Below, piece by piece: positions 25,601 to 36,664 of a stretch of DNA of 64,000 bases (its first letter is position 1; the number at the start of each line of letters is the position of its first letter). Under the pieces are notes generated by a model. The model ran no database searches, was not told the DNA's origin, and saw only the letters and a list, made by a program, of their open reading frames with translations. The translations under genes were made by a program, and so were the position numbers. The stretch is from Larus michahellis. Its lineage: Eukaryota > Chordata > Aves > Charadriiformes > Laridae. The DNA is taken from NCBI RefSeq assembly GCF_964199755.1, contig NC_133901.1, positions 6,115,016 to 6,179,015 on the forward strand, written 5' to 3'.

Positions 25601-28600
25601 TGTTTGGGGGTTAAGATGATGCAGAAGGACCAGGACCTACCACATCAACCGAATCCTTGCCCACAGCCTATTTCAAAGCACGTGCCAGGCACATTTCTTA
25701 CAGATACTGTGATCTGAGAGTTGACAAGGACTTCGGGAAGTCACTTGTGAAGTCCTCATAACCGGTGTGTGCTCCAGCACAGGCAGGCTAAACTCTAGGG
25801 AATCACTGAGAAGTTATTTACTCTACGTAGATGTATAAATTTGGTCTTGAGCCATTTGCATTAACATTCGTGATGATGAATTACAGGCTTAACTGATCAG
25901 CTCTGATTTGCCTCCGATGCCGTCTCTCAGCCTCTGAAGCTCAGTGGAAGGAACTAAAAGAAGACATTTTTGCAAGGAAAGCCACTGGTTTCCTCTTCAC
26001 TGTATTCACACCTACTACTTGTGCGGCAACGCACAGTCGTGGAGAAGGATATTGGCTTTATTGGTCTTTATATCCTGAGTGATTTAAGTAATTTGGAACA
26101 ATATGAACATAGGGTGTTTGTGTTTCCCGTTCTACAAGGTAAACATGTTTATGAGCAAACGGTTTTCTTTGAAATGCTCATCAGCGGTTGATTTTTTCTC
26201 TGTTACAACTCTATTTGCTTCCATGACCCATGTCCTGTAATACTTACAGGTTTTTTAAACCCCGCTCTGGAATTCCTGGGATCATAACAAATGGATTAAA
26301 TGAAAAGTCTTGTTTTCTCTCTGCTCATTTAAGGAATCTGTCTTTTGATTTGATATTGCTCACTTTTTATTTTGTATTGAGAGATTTAGACAGAATAAGA
26401 AAGGAACAGATGGTTAAAATGAGACCTGGGAACTCAGTTCTGAGCTCTGTCAGGCCTGGACCTGTCCATTGATATTAGGCAAGACTTTGGGAACACTTTG
26501 CTAAATTTTCATGAAATGTCAGGTTTGAAGGAATCTTTGTGAATAATTGGAAATTGATTTCATGATCCTTTGCTACCGAGCTCACAGGTGGTAGCTATTA
26601 TGTTAGATTTCAGAGTGCAATCACAGCAAAAAGCTCTAGCAAAATAAAGGCTCTACTTTTGTTCCATTCCTTCCAGATTTTCTTGAAGTCATAGACTGGG
26701 TTTAGATTAGACCACTCCATAACATAACTGTGGAAAAGTAAGAGAGTAAAACTCAAGAGTAATTTGCTGCAGGCCCATTTTTTCTAGAGTGAAGCTGAGC
26801 GTAAGTCTGGCAGGAAAAGAAAGTTAAATAGTAATAATCTCATTTAGAACCCAAAATGTACATTAATTTATCCCTGGTTTGGCATGAACTTGAGGCCAGT
26901 TTCAAAAAAGTTCCTGCTGCTGGGGTTTCTAGTTGACCGGTAATGTTGAAATGTTTCCAGTGTGCTTCGTTGGTCTTATGGCTGTTGTCCAGTCAACCAG
27001 CTGGAACCTAATTGCTCTTTTTTTTCCCAGTTTCCCATGTGACATTGCTGATAGCGAACATCTCATTTAAAGCTCATTGAAGCAAAGTGACTCAAACATT
27101 ACCAGTACGTTCTTGCTGCTGGATGCACTTTAAATAAAATCAGCAAGGCTCCCCAGATATTACCTCGTATTTCTCTGAGATTTCAAAGCCAGACCATTAA
27201 AATAATGAAAGGAAAAATTATGAGAGTAGAACCAATTTCCTTTCCGGAAAGAATAAATCACTGTCTGTGCCTCTTTCTTGTGACTGACCCAGGACACAGG
27301 TCGAAAGAGCAAAGCCTCTGAGTGCGTTCCCAGGAGAGACTCGACCAGCTCCTAATTATATGTGCAAGAAGTGGGTGGCAGCTTCAAGAGGAGCTTGTAA
27401 CTGAAAGGTCTGCCCATGGGACTGGGGCAATTTCCCAGCTCAGACTCACTTGTTAATGCCGAATTCTGGGAAGAGAGCCTAGTCCTCAAGTGCTTTTCGT
27501 TGTGATTTGAAGAGCGCTGATTTGAAAGCTCCCCAGTGTCTGTTACCTTGGGAAAAGGCTGCTTCCCTTCCCCGTCTCCAGACACACAGCCTCACAGCAG
27601 CCAGCGTTCAGCTGCTCGCTGCCGTCTGTCTGTCTCTGGCTGGGTCCGTAAGGGTGGTCCTTCAGGCTCTGTTTCCTTTCTGCTTTTGCTCCCTGCCTTG
27701 CTTCTGAGGAGATCGTGCTTTATCACATACGTCCTCAGTCGAAAGAATACATTTAATCCTTTTTTTTTTTTAACCTTTCCATTCCCAAACACAACAGTGT
27801 TCTTTTTATGTTGATTTTACGTTTCAAAGTTCTGGTCGCCTTGTTGTTTCTGTGTAAACTACATCCTCTCTCCTCTGAATCTGTAAAAGCTTGTTGCCAT
27901 GTATTGTTGAACCGTACCATCTTGATTCTGCGGCATGTTTATGGAGGGCTTTGTCACAGCGTGGTCTGTTCCCATTGCTGGGGTGGACCACACTGGCTGG
28001 ATCTAGTTATCAAACCCCACGTGTGTGTACATCCTGGGAAGGAAGCGGCCTGCTTCTATGAATTGCAAGGATATTTCCTGAGTGTGAGCCCTCAACCGGA
28101 CACCCCTTTGCAGTGGTCCGTTGCCTTTTTCATTTCACAGATGTAGAAAATACTTTGAGCCAGATACTGTTATACGTTCAAAATCTTGTGATCTAGTTTA
28201 TGAAATACTTACATCAACTCTTTTGACTGCTAGGCTGTGGGAGAGGCAAGGACAATCCTGAGAGAGAGCCTGGAAACTTTTCAAGCTGGTCATTTCTCTT
28301 GCTCTGATCCAATGCAGACATTAATAGGCAGCTGCTGCGACCTTTCTGCAGATAAGTCATTGCACTGCAGAGCTCTACAGGGCTGAGCAGTCATTACTCC
28401 TCCCCGTGCAACTGAACCAAACCGAGCCTGCAGCCAATACACAGCAGAGAATTTATTGACTGTCTCTGGAATTAGGCAATTCTGTTAATTGTCTTCATTT
28501 TCCAGGGCTCTGCCATTCTTTTCCTGAACCATTAGTGGCACAGCTATTTGTGTGCCAGCATGAGCTGCCTGGAAAAACAAAAAAAGCTAAAATTGAACAG

Positions 28601-29300
28601 CAAATGAATCAGAGACAAGGACAGATACCTCTCAAAGATAATTGCATTCAGATATCCTGGGGAGCCCTTACAAATCCCTTTTCAGCTTCCACAGCTCTTT
28701 TCCCTCATTGTGGCTTTGGTTTGAGGAACCTCTATTAAGCAACAAGACGTTCCTAAACAATGCCAGCAGTGAGTCAAAAGGCTTCTTTCCTTTTTCGTGA
28801 TTTACTTCCCCAGTGCTCTCTAGCCATACCAAACTCCCAAGCAAAGACATTCTGCATTATTTTTTTATTTCTAAGGCTCTAAATGATTGGGGTGGCTCTA
28901 CCTTTCCCATCTACAAAGTGCATTAAAGCGCACTAAGACATTGGTGGGAGATAAAGAAGGAAACTGCATAGCCTGTTCTTTTATTCAGGCTATTTTTTTT
29001 TTTCCTTTTCTTCACAGCCTGGATTTTAACCCTTGTACCATTTCCCACAATGGACACATGGTCTGAAATCAGGCGTGTTTTAAGTAAATGCAATGGGAGT
29101 CAATAATTGCGAGTTTTTGTCTACACAGAGTTCCTAGACAACAAAGTCACCCAATATTTTTAATACACCAAACTCATGACACTCAGTACACACATTATGT
29201 CTTATTTACATGTCATTTATCCATACTCACTTGAAGTCTGTGGTATCACAAACGTGTTAAAAAAAAAATTTCTGCTTCAATATCGCTTCGATCAGAAAAA
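19651..29300. other. Intergenic, no gene recognised
   Basis: Intergenic DNA holding a 17-base C-run at 19833-19849 and CCTTC-type simple sequence near 25250-25265. Two stretches, about 20400-20720 and 28240-28530, have the texture of conserved non-coding DNA (dense TAAT, ATTA and E-box words, no repeats). No coding exon was supported; a C-rich open frame at 22521-23021 has no domain. Confidence 0.5.
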
Positions 29301-29384
29301 AATAGTAACTTCCATACACAGGATTTATTGTATCTTTTAAGTGAGGTGATTCTAGCACAGCTGGGATCCTACAAAAATACAGTG
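29300..29384 (-). other. 3'UTR and polyA signal of the LRR gene
   Basis: On the - strand an AATAAA (plus-strand tttatt at 29324-29329) lies 56 bases past the stop codon of the LRR gene. This gives a short 3'UTR with expected cleavage near 29300-29315. The assignment rests on the hexamer and distance alone. Confidence 0.55.
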
Positions 29385-29496
29385 CTAGAGTATAGTACAC
29401 ATTTTGAAAAAAAACCTGGTGTCTGGGGGTGAACAGTCCTCTGGCAGTTTTGGGATACCATCCAGCATTTTCAGATTTGGCAAACTGGAGAACACA
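29385..29496 (-). CDS. LRR protein, exon 7 (last): LRR C-terminal cap
   Basis: The terminal coding exon of the seven-exon LRR gene holds residues 268 (last base of its codon) to 304 and the TAG stop (29385-29387). The - strand acceptor is a long pyrimidine tract ending ctttaag. The peptide starts VFSSLPNLKMLDGIPK, the typical LRR cap in which a last repeat is followed by L-D-G. It continues PEDCSPPDTR and ends in a hydrophobic FFFKMCTIL. The cap follows the YRQL of exon 6 exactly in phase. A very weak GTTTTT after PPDT could be a donor for a longer isoform, but the nearby stop and polyA signal argue that this exon is the real end. Confidence 0.85.
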
Positions 29497-29961
29497 CTTA
29501 AAGAGAGACAAAAGAAAAACAGAAATTGAGAGAAATAATCTTGGGAAACACTGAGAACAAAGTAGACACTGACAAAAAAAACAAACAGTAGATTCAAACA
29601 TACCCAAAATGTATTTGTGTTGTTGGAAATCTTGATTTGTCATTCGTTGCAGAATTTATCTGATAAAGAGCTAATTAAAAATTTTCAGTTTTCACTCTGT
29701 TTTATATCATATATTCACACAAGTTTTATATCCTCAGACTGGGTAAAGCACTGCAAGTACCTACATTTTTAACAGAGTAGAACCAAACCAGTTGTCTAAT
29801 GCAAAAGGAAGCTGTTAGTCTGGGCTGAATTTCCTAGACTGTTGAAAAGTGAAGGTTCAGACTGCAAGAAGTGCACAACGCAACTTTTATCTTCCTGTGA
29901 TAGAGAAATAGGGCGAATCTTTCACACTTGTGTTTCTCCCAAAGAAAAGAAGTCCTTTTTT

Positions 29962-30004
29962 TTGTGGGCATGCCAACCTAAATGATTCTGTGATTCTATG
30001 ACGC
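29962..30004 (+). mobile_element. CR1 3'-tail remnant in LRR-gene intron
   Basis: The sequence ccaacctaaatgattctgtg followed by attctatga is the extreme 3' end of a CR1 element: the ccaacc motif and two 8-bp terminal units. It is about 40 bases long and lies in the last intron of the - strand LRR gene, antisense to it. Confidence 0.7.
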
Positions 30005-30202
30005 CAAAGCAAAAGGAACGGCTCTACCTCCAAATATACTGTCCCTTTTACGCAGCCCAGCAGGATCTCTGACCTCGGCCATGAAGACTGCTGATGGAGC
30101 CATAGCACCCTAAGCATCGCACAGGGTGTTAACCCACGTGCTGTGGTATTTGCTCCTGTGCCTTTCGGAGGTGAGCGTGGACTCCAGCGCTGTCAAAGCG
30201 AT

Positions 30203-30262
30203 GCCTACTGGAAACTCTGAAAAAAAGCCTGCTGGAAAAAGCCTACTGGAAATTCTGAAAGG
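30203..30262. repeat. Imperfect tandem repeat, three units
   Basis: Three consecutive units begin gcctactggaaactctgaaa, gcctgctggaaaaa and gcctactggaaattctgaaa. The middle one is shortened. This is a small local tandem duplication inside the last intron of the LRR gene. Confidence 0.7.
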
Positions 30263-31237
30263 TTTTTATTAAACACTTTCTTTGAAACTTCTCTTTTTTT
30301 TTTTTTCCCCCTCCCAGGAAGAGATGACATCTTAGACACACGGTGTAAGGTTTATCTCAAAAATATCAACAATGCCCTCTGTAGATGGCTGAAGTGACTC
30401 TGTTCGTAGTGGGGGAAAACGCGCAACCATGCAGATTTCTGGAGAGTTCAGAACGAACACGCTTCATTCCCCTTTCTGACCTGTGTGCAATTTTTTTTCT
30501 TGGCATCAGGGGTTTGGCATCAAAGAAACCGGGGAAGAACGGAATAGGGGTGGGTGTCAAAACAGGCATGAGACTTGGAATAAATTATATTCCCCTGAAT
30601 TCTCTACTCTGTCTCAGATTTGAATTTTCATTTCTAGTGTCCGAGGCAGCTCTGTTAAGTCTACATTACACTGCACCGCCTGCAACATATACCTGCACTG
30701 AGTGGGGTGTTTAAGGCAGTGCAGCTTCCACAGTGCTGCCAGAGAAGAGAGAATCCAGAAAAATCAAATGAAAGTAACTTAGTTTTCTCTTGCTTTAGCT
30801 CCCGTCTTTCAACACATCCTTCTGATTCCATCTCCGACATGTAATGCAATTTAGACTCCTTTGAGAATACACGAGGGATGCAGTGAGACTGAAAAGAGTT
30901 TGAGTAATAGGTAGTTTCTATTAATAAAAGGGAATCTAATTTATCTGCCCTACTCACTGTCTCTAAACTTGATCCATGGACTTAGTTTAGTCCAAGAACG
31001 GACAGTCATGTGATTAGAAAGCCTCCTAGGCAGTTTCTGAATATTTGGTGGCTATTATCAGATACAGGCTCACCAGCCCATGTTCCTGGAGCATTTATGA
31101 TAGTTGAGACTAGGGGAAAATAAAAAAAATTGCTCAGGAGAGCTTGTTGTATTTGAGACCCTATTCCTTTTGAACTTTCTCACAATCATTTCTTTGTATT
31201 GTTGAACTTTGGTTGGCTATTGGATGGTAAGACTTAC

Positions 31238-31435
31238 AGTTGTCTGTATCTTTCTTGAAATTCACAGGGATTCCTCTTGAGTATAAGGGATTCAAGTGGA
31301 GTATGTCTGAAGTCTGATATTCCACTTAGTGTCATAATGTTATTTTCAGCGAGTGATAAGTGTTGAATCTGAGGTATCTTTGGCAGCTGTTTGAAGGATG
31401 TAAAGTGGTTTTTATTGACATTTAGTTCTCTGCAT
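31238..31435 (-). CDS. LRR protein, exon 6: core leucine-rich repeats
   Basis: This exon of 198 bases is flanked by a tatactttacag acceptor and a consensus GTAAGT donor. It completes Arg202 with one base, encodes residues 203-267, and gives two bases of Leu268. It contains two clear repeats, [20 protein letters not shown] and [18 protein letters not shown] third starts [19 protein letters not shown], where LKRNPCxxxxxYR is the usual lead-in to an LRR cap. Asparagines at the NxL and NxI positions of each repeat are preserved, as expected for a folded solenoid. Confidence 0.92.
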
Positions 31436-32139
31436 CTGTAAAGTATAAAGCATACGACGTCACTGATCACATCTGTAATATTATATACCTGTAAGCCAAC
31501 ACAGGGATGGCTCTTCACGTAGTCGAAGTCATGGCAACTTAGGGCTTCCAATGAGAGATACAAGAATTTGATTCCTCGAGACCTGCTTTCACCCTAGTTT
31601 TACATTTGTGTAATTTTTGCCTACCCATGGACTGCAAGATCAGATCCCTACACTTTATACTCTCAGCTTTCTTTGTATTGTACACAGATACATCATTATT
31701 GCTGTTCTCCATATTACAGCTTTCCATGTACTCAGACATATGACAACATAGTAGCAATAAATGAATTGTAAAAAAACCAGTTGTCATGGTCACATCTGGC
31801 CTCTCTGCTTGGGTTATGTTCCACCATCTCTTCATATACATTCCTTCAGTTTTCAACAACCTTCCCTTTTAGCAAAACTGTCACTGAACCTGATGAGACG
31901 CATGAATTATCCACTAGGAATAAAGAAGACATCACCTCACCACCTTACGGAGAATTTTCTACCTGGGAATGGCATGAACTCAGAATAGCAATATACTGAT
32001 GGATTCTGATGGGGATAATACCCCCGAAAATATCATATTTTGGCAGTTCTCAAGAGTCTGCTCCAGCTATTACCAAAGTAAATAAAAGTTTTGATATCTA
32101 TGATACTGCATAAAAATAGAAACAGGACGTTTTGTCTAC

Positions 32140-32282
32140 CTTGGCAACCTTATGGCACTTAGGTCTGTCAAAGAATTGTCCACCAACCAAAGTTTTTCCA
32201 CCCGAATTAATCTTCGGAGAATCCTTTTGAAGTTTTCCACCTGGTAAAGATCACCCAGGTCCTGAAATGAAAGGTTCAGCTC
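32140..32282 (-). CDS. LRR protein, exon 5: first leucine-rich repeats
   Basis: This exon of 143 bases has a ccttgccag acceptor and a GTAGAC donor. It encodes residues 155-201 plus two bases of Arg202. The peptide opens [20 protein letters not shown] and carries the repeat [17 protein letters not shown]. This is where the LRR domain starts, after a charged linker. Phase 0 entry and phase 2 exit match the neighbouring exons exactly. Confidence 0.9.
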
Positions 32283-33169
32283 CTGGCAAGGAAAAAAAAA
32301 AGAGAAATCACTTCTTTCTTTTTTTTTTGTTTCCCTTGCTTTCTAATAACTATATCATTACATCTTTCAATGTGACAATTAGTTAAAAGGTGAATCTGTT
32401 TTATTATGGTGCTTTTATACCAATTTGTGGTGCCAATTGCCAAATTCCCCTTAGAATCATAGTGATGCACTGCATGATTCCTTGCAAGTAAAGAAGAAAG
32501 AAACCGTCTCTTAAGCATGTGAATCTTACCGCCCAGCCCCTCCTTCCCCATTGTCTGGGCACGCCTGTGTGTGTGCTCTGGGTGGAGAATGCAGGACTGC
32601 GATTGTGGCTTATGGGTTTGGCCTCTCAATTCATCTGGAAAAAAGATGCTGTGCAGTAGCCAGATATCAGTGCTCCCCAGTGTTCACGCACAGGGAGAGG
32701 CACGATCCAGAGCACTGGATCTCAGTGTTAGATGAAGTTACTACCTGATCTTAGGGAGGTTATAACTGGCTGCTGATCAGAACCAGCAGTAACGTAGTAC
32801 CTCCAGCCGAAAGAACTGCTCAGGCTGGTATAAGGAGGGAGTGAAAGAGCTGAAATTAATCTGGTCCATTCTCTAGCCATTCATTTACCATTAGGCACTG
32901 AGCAGGTAAGGAACATCACTAGTCCTTACTTGGCCAAGCATAAATGAAGCCCCATCACAACACACGGCTTTTACTGTTTCCTCTTTGCACAGGGCCAGAA
33001 CCCAAATTACAAGATATTCCAGTGTTTCTTCCAGCTTGTAAAAACCTCCGGTTTACAATGTCATGGTGCCAACCTGAGCTTTAAAGCTGCTAACTGCAAG
33101 GAGCAGCTGGCAGGTCATTATTTGTCTTATTTTCTACTACGGTACAAAGAGTTAATGAGAAAGTTTTAC

Positions 33170-33288
33170 AGCACAGTTTTCCCAGTTCTCTTGCAGTTTC
33201 TTTTGCCGCTTCTCTGTGTCAGTTGCTTGTTTTCTTTTTTTCATAGTATGTTCTTCTCCTCTGAAAAATAGCTCTTCTTCTGAAGGCC
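33170..33288 (-). CDS. LRR protein, exon 4: charged linker
   Basis: This exon of 119 bases has a tttttgagcag acceptor and a weak GTAAAA donor. Two bases complete Gly115, and residues 116-154 follow. The peptide starts PSEEELFFRGEEHTMKKRKQ and ends QKKLQENWENCA, a Lys/Glu-rich probable helix leading into the first LRR. The exact phase fit on both sides supports it as a real exon despite the weak donor. Confidence 0.85.
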
Positions 33289-34321
33289 CTGCTCAAAAAA
33301 AAAGATTTACAATAGTGGATGTGATATGGAACTGGCATTTAGTTACTTGCTGAAAGATTATATATACAGCTGGGAAGATATCTGAAATGAAGAAATATAT
33401 ATAATATTATAGGTGCGTAGGTTTCCAGGCTTCTAAGAAGTAAATTAATGTGAAGATTTTTCTACCATTTCTGGGCCCATAATTCAGCAAGCGATCTAAG
33501 GTCATGATGATTTGGTACCTGCTTACTAAGTGACATTTCTTCTACAGCTCAGAATAAAAGCTTTTTCTAAATGGCTGAGCATAAGCATCTGAGTTCTAAA
33601 ACACTGTTCCTGCATATTCTTTCACATCCTATGAGTTTATACAAACGGTTATGTATTTATCCTTTAATTGTCCTGTGAAAGGGATATGTTTGTAACTTCC
33701 AATCCACTGACAAGAGCTGTATGGATAAATAGCCATACTCAAAACATCATTCATATTAAGAACAACACATGCTGAAGACAAAGTCTTAAGGTCTACCAAA
33801 ACGCTTAGAGCTATGGACATCTTCAAATTCTTACCTAAGGCAAGGGCAGTGTGGAATTTTTCCACTGTTTAGCCCCAAACATGCAAACATTGTATTTTAA
33901 AATCCACCTTTTATTCTCTGTTCTTGAGTGTGTCTATAGATTGTAATTGGGCCAATTCAGTCTTAAAGTTAAATATATGTGCCACCATTGGCAGGACTGG
34001 CTTTCACTCTCATCTTCTTGTTTGACTATTGCATTCTGAACGGTATTCAAATGCTAATGAACTTTTGAGAGAAGTAATCAACACCGCATTAAAACTAAAA
34101 ATTTTCAAATTACAGTTCTGACTTTTGTTTCCCATTTTCAAAATGATGAAGGGTATTTTCCTGGCGATTAAAAAAAGGAAACATGTAAAATATAGGATGA
34201 AATCCTGCCCCTTTTCAAAACAATGGCAAACTCCATGATTTAAGCTCATAACATTTAAGGACATACAATTTGAGTAAATAGAGATAAAGCTTAAACATGA
34301 ATATGTCTTTTTGATCTTTAC

Positions 34322-34415
34322 CTTCTCTCACTCGGGGACAATGAAGTTGATTTCCTCGAACATCATGTTCTTCTATGTCACACCAGCCGAGATACTTGAA
34401 GGAATCAGAAGGAAG
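34322..34415 (-). CDS. LRR protein, exon 3
   Basis: This exon of 94 bases has a ctttttctaag acceptor and a GTAAAG donor. It encodes residues 84-114 plus one base of Gly115. The peptide includes DSFKYLGWCDIEEHDVRGNQ and LHCPRVRE. I know no domain for it, but the Cys/Trp-containing composition and the phase continuity (0 in, 1 out) look like real coding sequence. Confidence 0.83.
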
Positions 34416-35492
34416 CTTAGAAAAAGCAAAATAAAGATATAAAAGAAACCGTTAAGGTTTTTCAGTTTCTGGCAGTGTATTTTCTTCTATTTCTGGCCTT
34501 ATTACAGTAGAAATAATATTCATACATGTTTACAATGCCTTCTGCCTTAACACCATCTGGTGAATAGTGAAATGATGTATGGAAGTGAGGATACAATGGC
34601 ACGCATTTGTGAATGCACATGCACGTAAACACATTTCTGGACAAGCTTACACACAATATATCCTGAAGGCAACGGAGGCACTACATCTAAATCCAGAAAA
34701 CCTCCCACTGCGGTCGAGATTACGAGGTTTCTGCCCGTTTTACTTTTCCCCTAAAACATACTCTAAGATTTCCAAGGCATTAGTCTCCCAGGAGGGAGCA
34801 AGAAACAAAGTCTCTAACTCTGCCTGTAGCACACAGAGTAGGCGTGATTCCTGTCGTGCCCAACAGACACAGCGCCACGATTGCCTACAGTGGGGCAACG
34901 TCACAGTGCAACACAGCTTGGCATTTCCTCGAACTTGCAGCATTTCTTTCAGTGGAAACCATGATGGTGGAGTTGAGGGAGGGGGAGAGATGGAGCACGC
35001 GCCCCTGACTCATCCCCTCCAGTCAGAGCTGAGCTATACACACATATCCAGAAGCTGGTAAATGTCGTGGGGATTCACCCTTTAGGTGTAGTTTACCAGA
35101 GCCCCTTCTGGTTTACTTCTGTGAATTGGCTCAAATGTTGGAGAGAGATATTCTTGCTGAATATCTGTATTGTTACCTTTCATAGCACTCCTGGTTATGA
35201 CATTTTATAGCAAATGTACACAGCCTCTTCATGATTTATATTATATACTTGACCATTGCATCCAGTTCTCTGCCTAGTGCTCAAAGGCTTCCTGGGCCAC
35301 TGAGTCAAATCCCTTGCCGCTGCTGACACCATATCATATAATCTTATTTATAATCTGATCTAGCTTTGGAAGATAAAAGGAGGCAAAACCTAATCAGCTT
35401 CAAAGCTGAGGAAGAGATTTCAGCCTTAGTTACTCTTTGTCAGTGTCCCTCTTCTATAAACTTGCAATCAGACTGGTAAGCCAAACACTTAC

Positions 35493-35635
35493 AGGGGAAA
35501 GTAGCCCAGAATCACGGTTCTGCCTGATGAATCCTCTGGTTTGTAATAAAACCGGTGGAACGGTGTGTGTATCATTTAGGATGGAGCGCCAGGACGAATA
35601 GGTTTTACAGAACCTTTGATTGCTTGTAGTCAGAC
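35493..35635 (-). CDS. LRR protein, exon 2
   Basis: This exon of 143 bases has a ttcctcag acceptor and a consensus GTAAGT donor. Two bases complete Gly36, and residues 37-83 follow. The peptide includes TSNQRFCKTYSSWRSILN and VLLQTRGFIRQNRDSGLL. No domain was recognised. It enters in phase 1, which exactly matches the donor of the ATG exon at 36559. Confidence 0.83.
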
Positions 35636-36558
35636 CTGAGGAACTAGAGAGGAGATGTTAAACAAGTAACCAATTCTGTTCAGAGAAATGCAAACAATTT
35701 TATAATGGCAGAAAATACAGAGAAGCAAGGGATAGGACTTACCACCAGACAATAGCCACGTGATCCTGTGGTCATACCATAGGGAGGGCAATCTCCTTCA
35801 GTCCCTTATTGGGACTTCTGGCCTAAGTACCATCTACTTACACGTACGAGGCCTTCACAGGTACGTCCAAACATTAGAAAGAGGAACTTACGGGCAGTTT
35901 GTTAGAAATACTCAGTCTTGGAGAAAATGACGACCACAACTTGTTCCATACATCCCCTTCTATCCTATGGAGCCCTGCTTTTATGGATCCACATTGAATG
36001 AAAAGATACCTCAACTGCATATTTATTTTAATCCCTTGAATGTGTTTTAGTAGAATATCAAGGCTCCAAAGAAGAGTTGAACTTTGTTCAATAAAGTCTT
36101 GAAGTCACGTGTTTCTGTGCTTTGTAGTTCACTGCCTAAGAACACATTCAAAAGTACATTTTATGTACCCCAAATGATGCAATTTCTCCAATTGTGCTTC
36201 AGAGAGACTGAATAATTTGCAGACTAGCAGCTGCAATTTAGAAATTTATCATGGAATACTTCAAAAACATAATTTTAACTTAGTAAGTGTGTGCATACAG
36301 CACTATAATTTGACTTTTACTGTACAAGCTTGGTGAGAGCTTGCCAGAAAGTATCAGATGTCAGTAAGTATCATTAAAACAATTACAGTCAGGAGTAGAA
36401 ATGGAGAATGAAAATGCAGCTTTAAAATGGTCTAGTGAGGATGGTAATGAAAGTTTCATATCGAGTGTAACAGACAAGGTAAATAGAACATCAGTTAAAA
36501 TTTACGGTTACAGATTATTGGCAAATAATCATGAAGAGACGTATTCTGTTGACCTTAC

Positions 36559-36664
36559 CGAGATGGTTTTGCCTTTTTAAAAAATCATCAAAACCCAATA
36601 TTACATCTTTCCTGGTTTTTGCATGAAAATAACAGCTATTTACTTGGGCATTTTTGGAGGTCAT
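36559..36664 (-). CDS. LRR protein, exon 1 with start codon
   Basis: The first coding exon of an unnamed leucine-rich-repeat protein starts at ATG 36664-36662 (AAAGATGA context, purine at -3) and ends before a strong GTAAGG donor. It encodes 35 residues plus one base of Gly36. The peptide begins MTSKNAQVNSCYFHAKTRKD and ends FLKRQNHL. Joining the seven - strand exons (36664-29385) gives 915 bases with no internal stop, a 304-residue protein and no signal peptide. The disordered or charged N-terminal half (1-154) is followed by four to five LRRs and a cap (about 156-283). The protein is probably intracellular; this LRR-cap style is common in cilia-linked LRR proteins, but function here is not shown. 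By location between GOLIM4 and SERPINI1 it may correspond to human LRRC77P, from memory. Confidence 0.8.
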
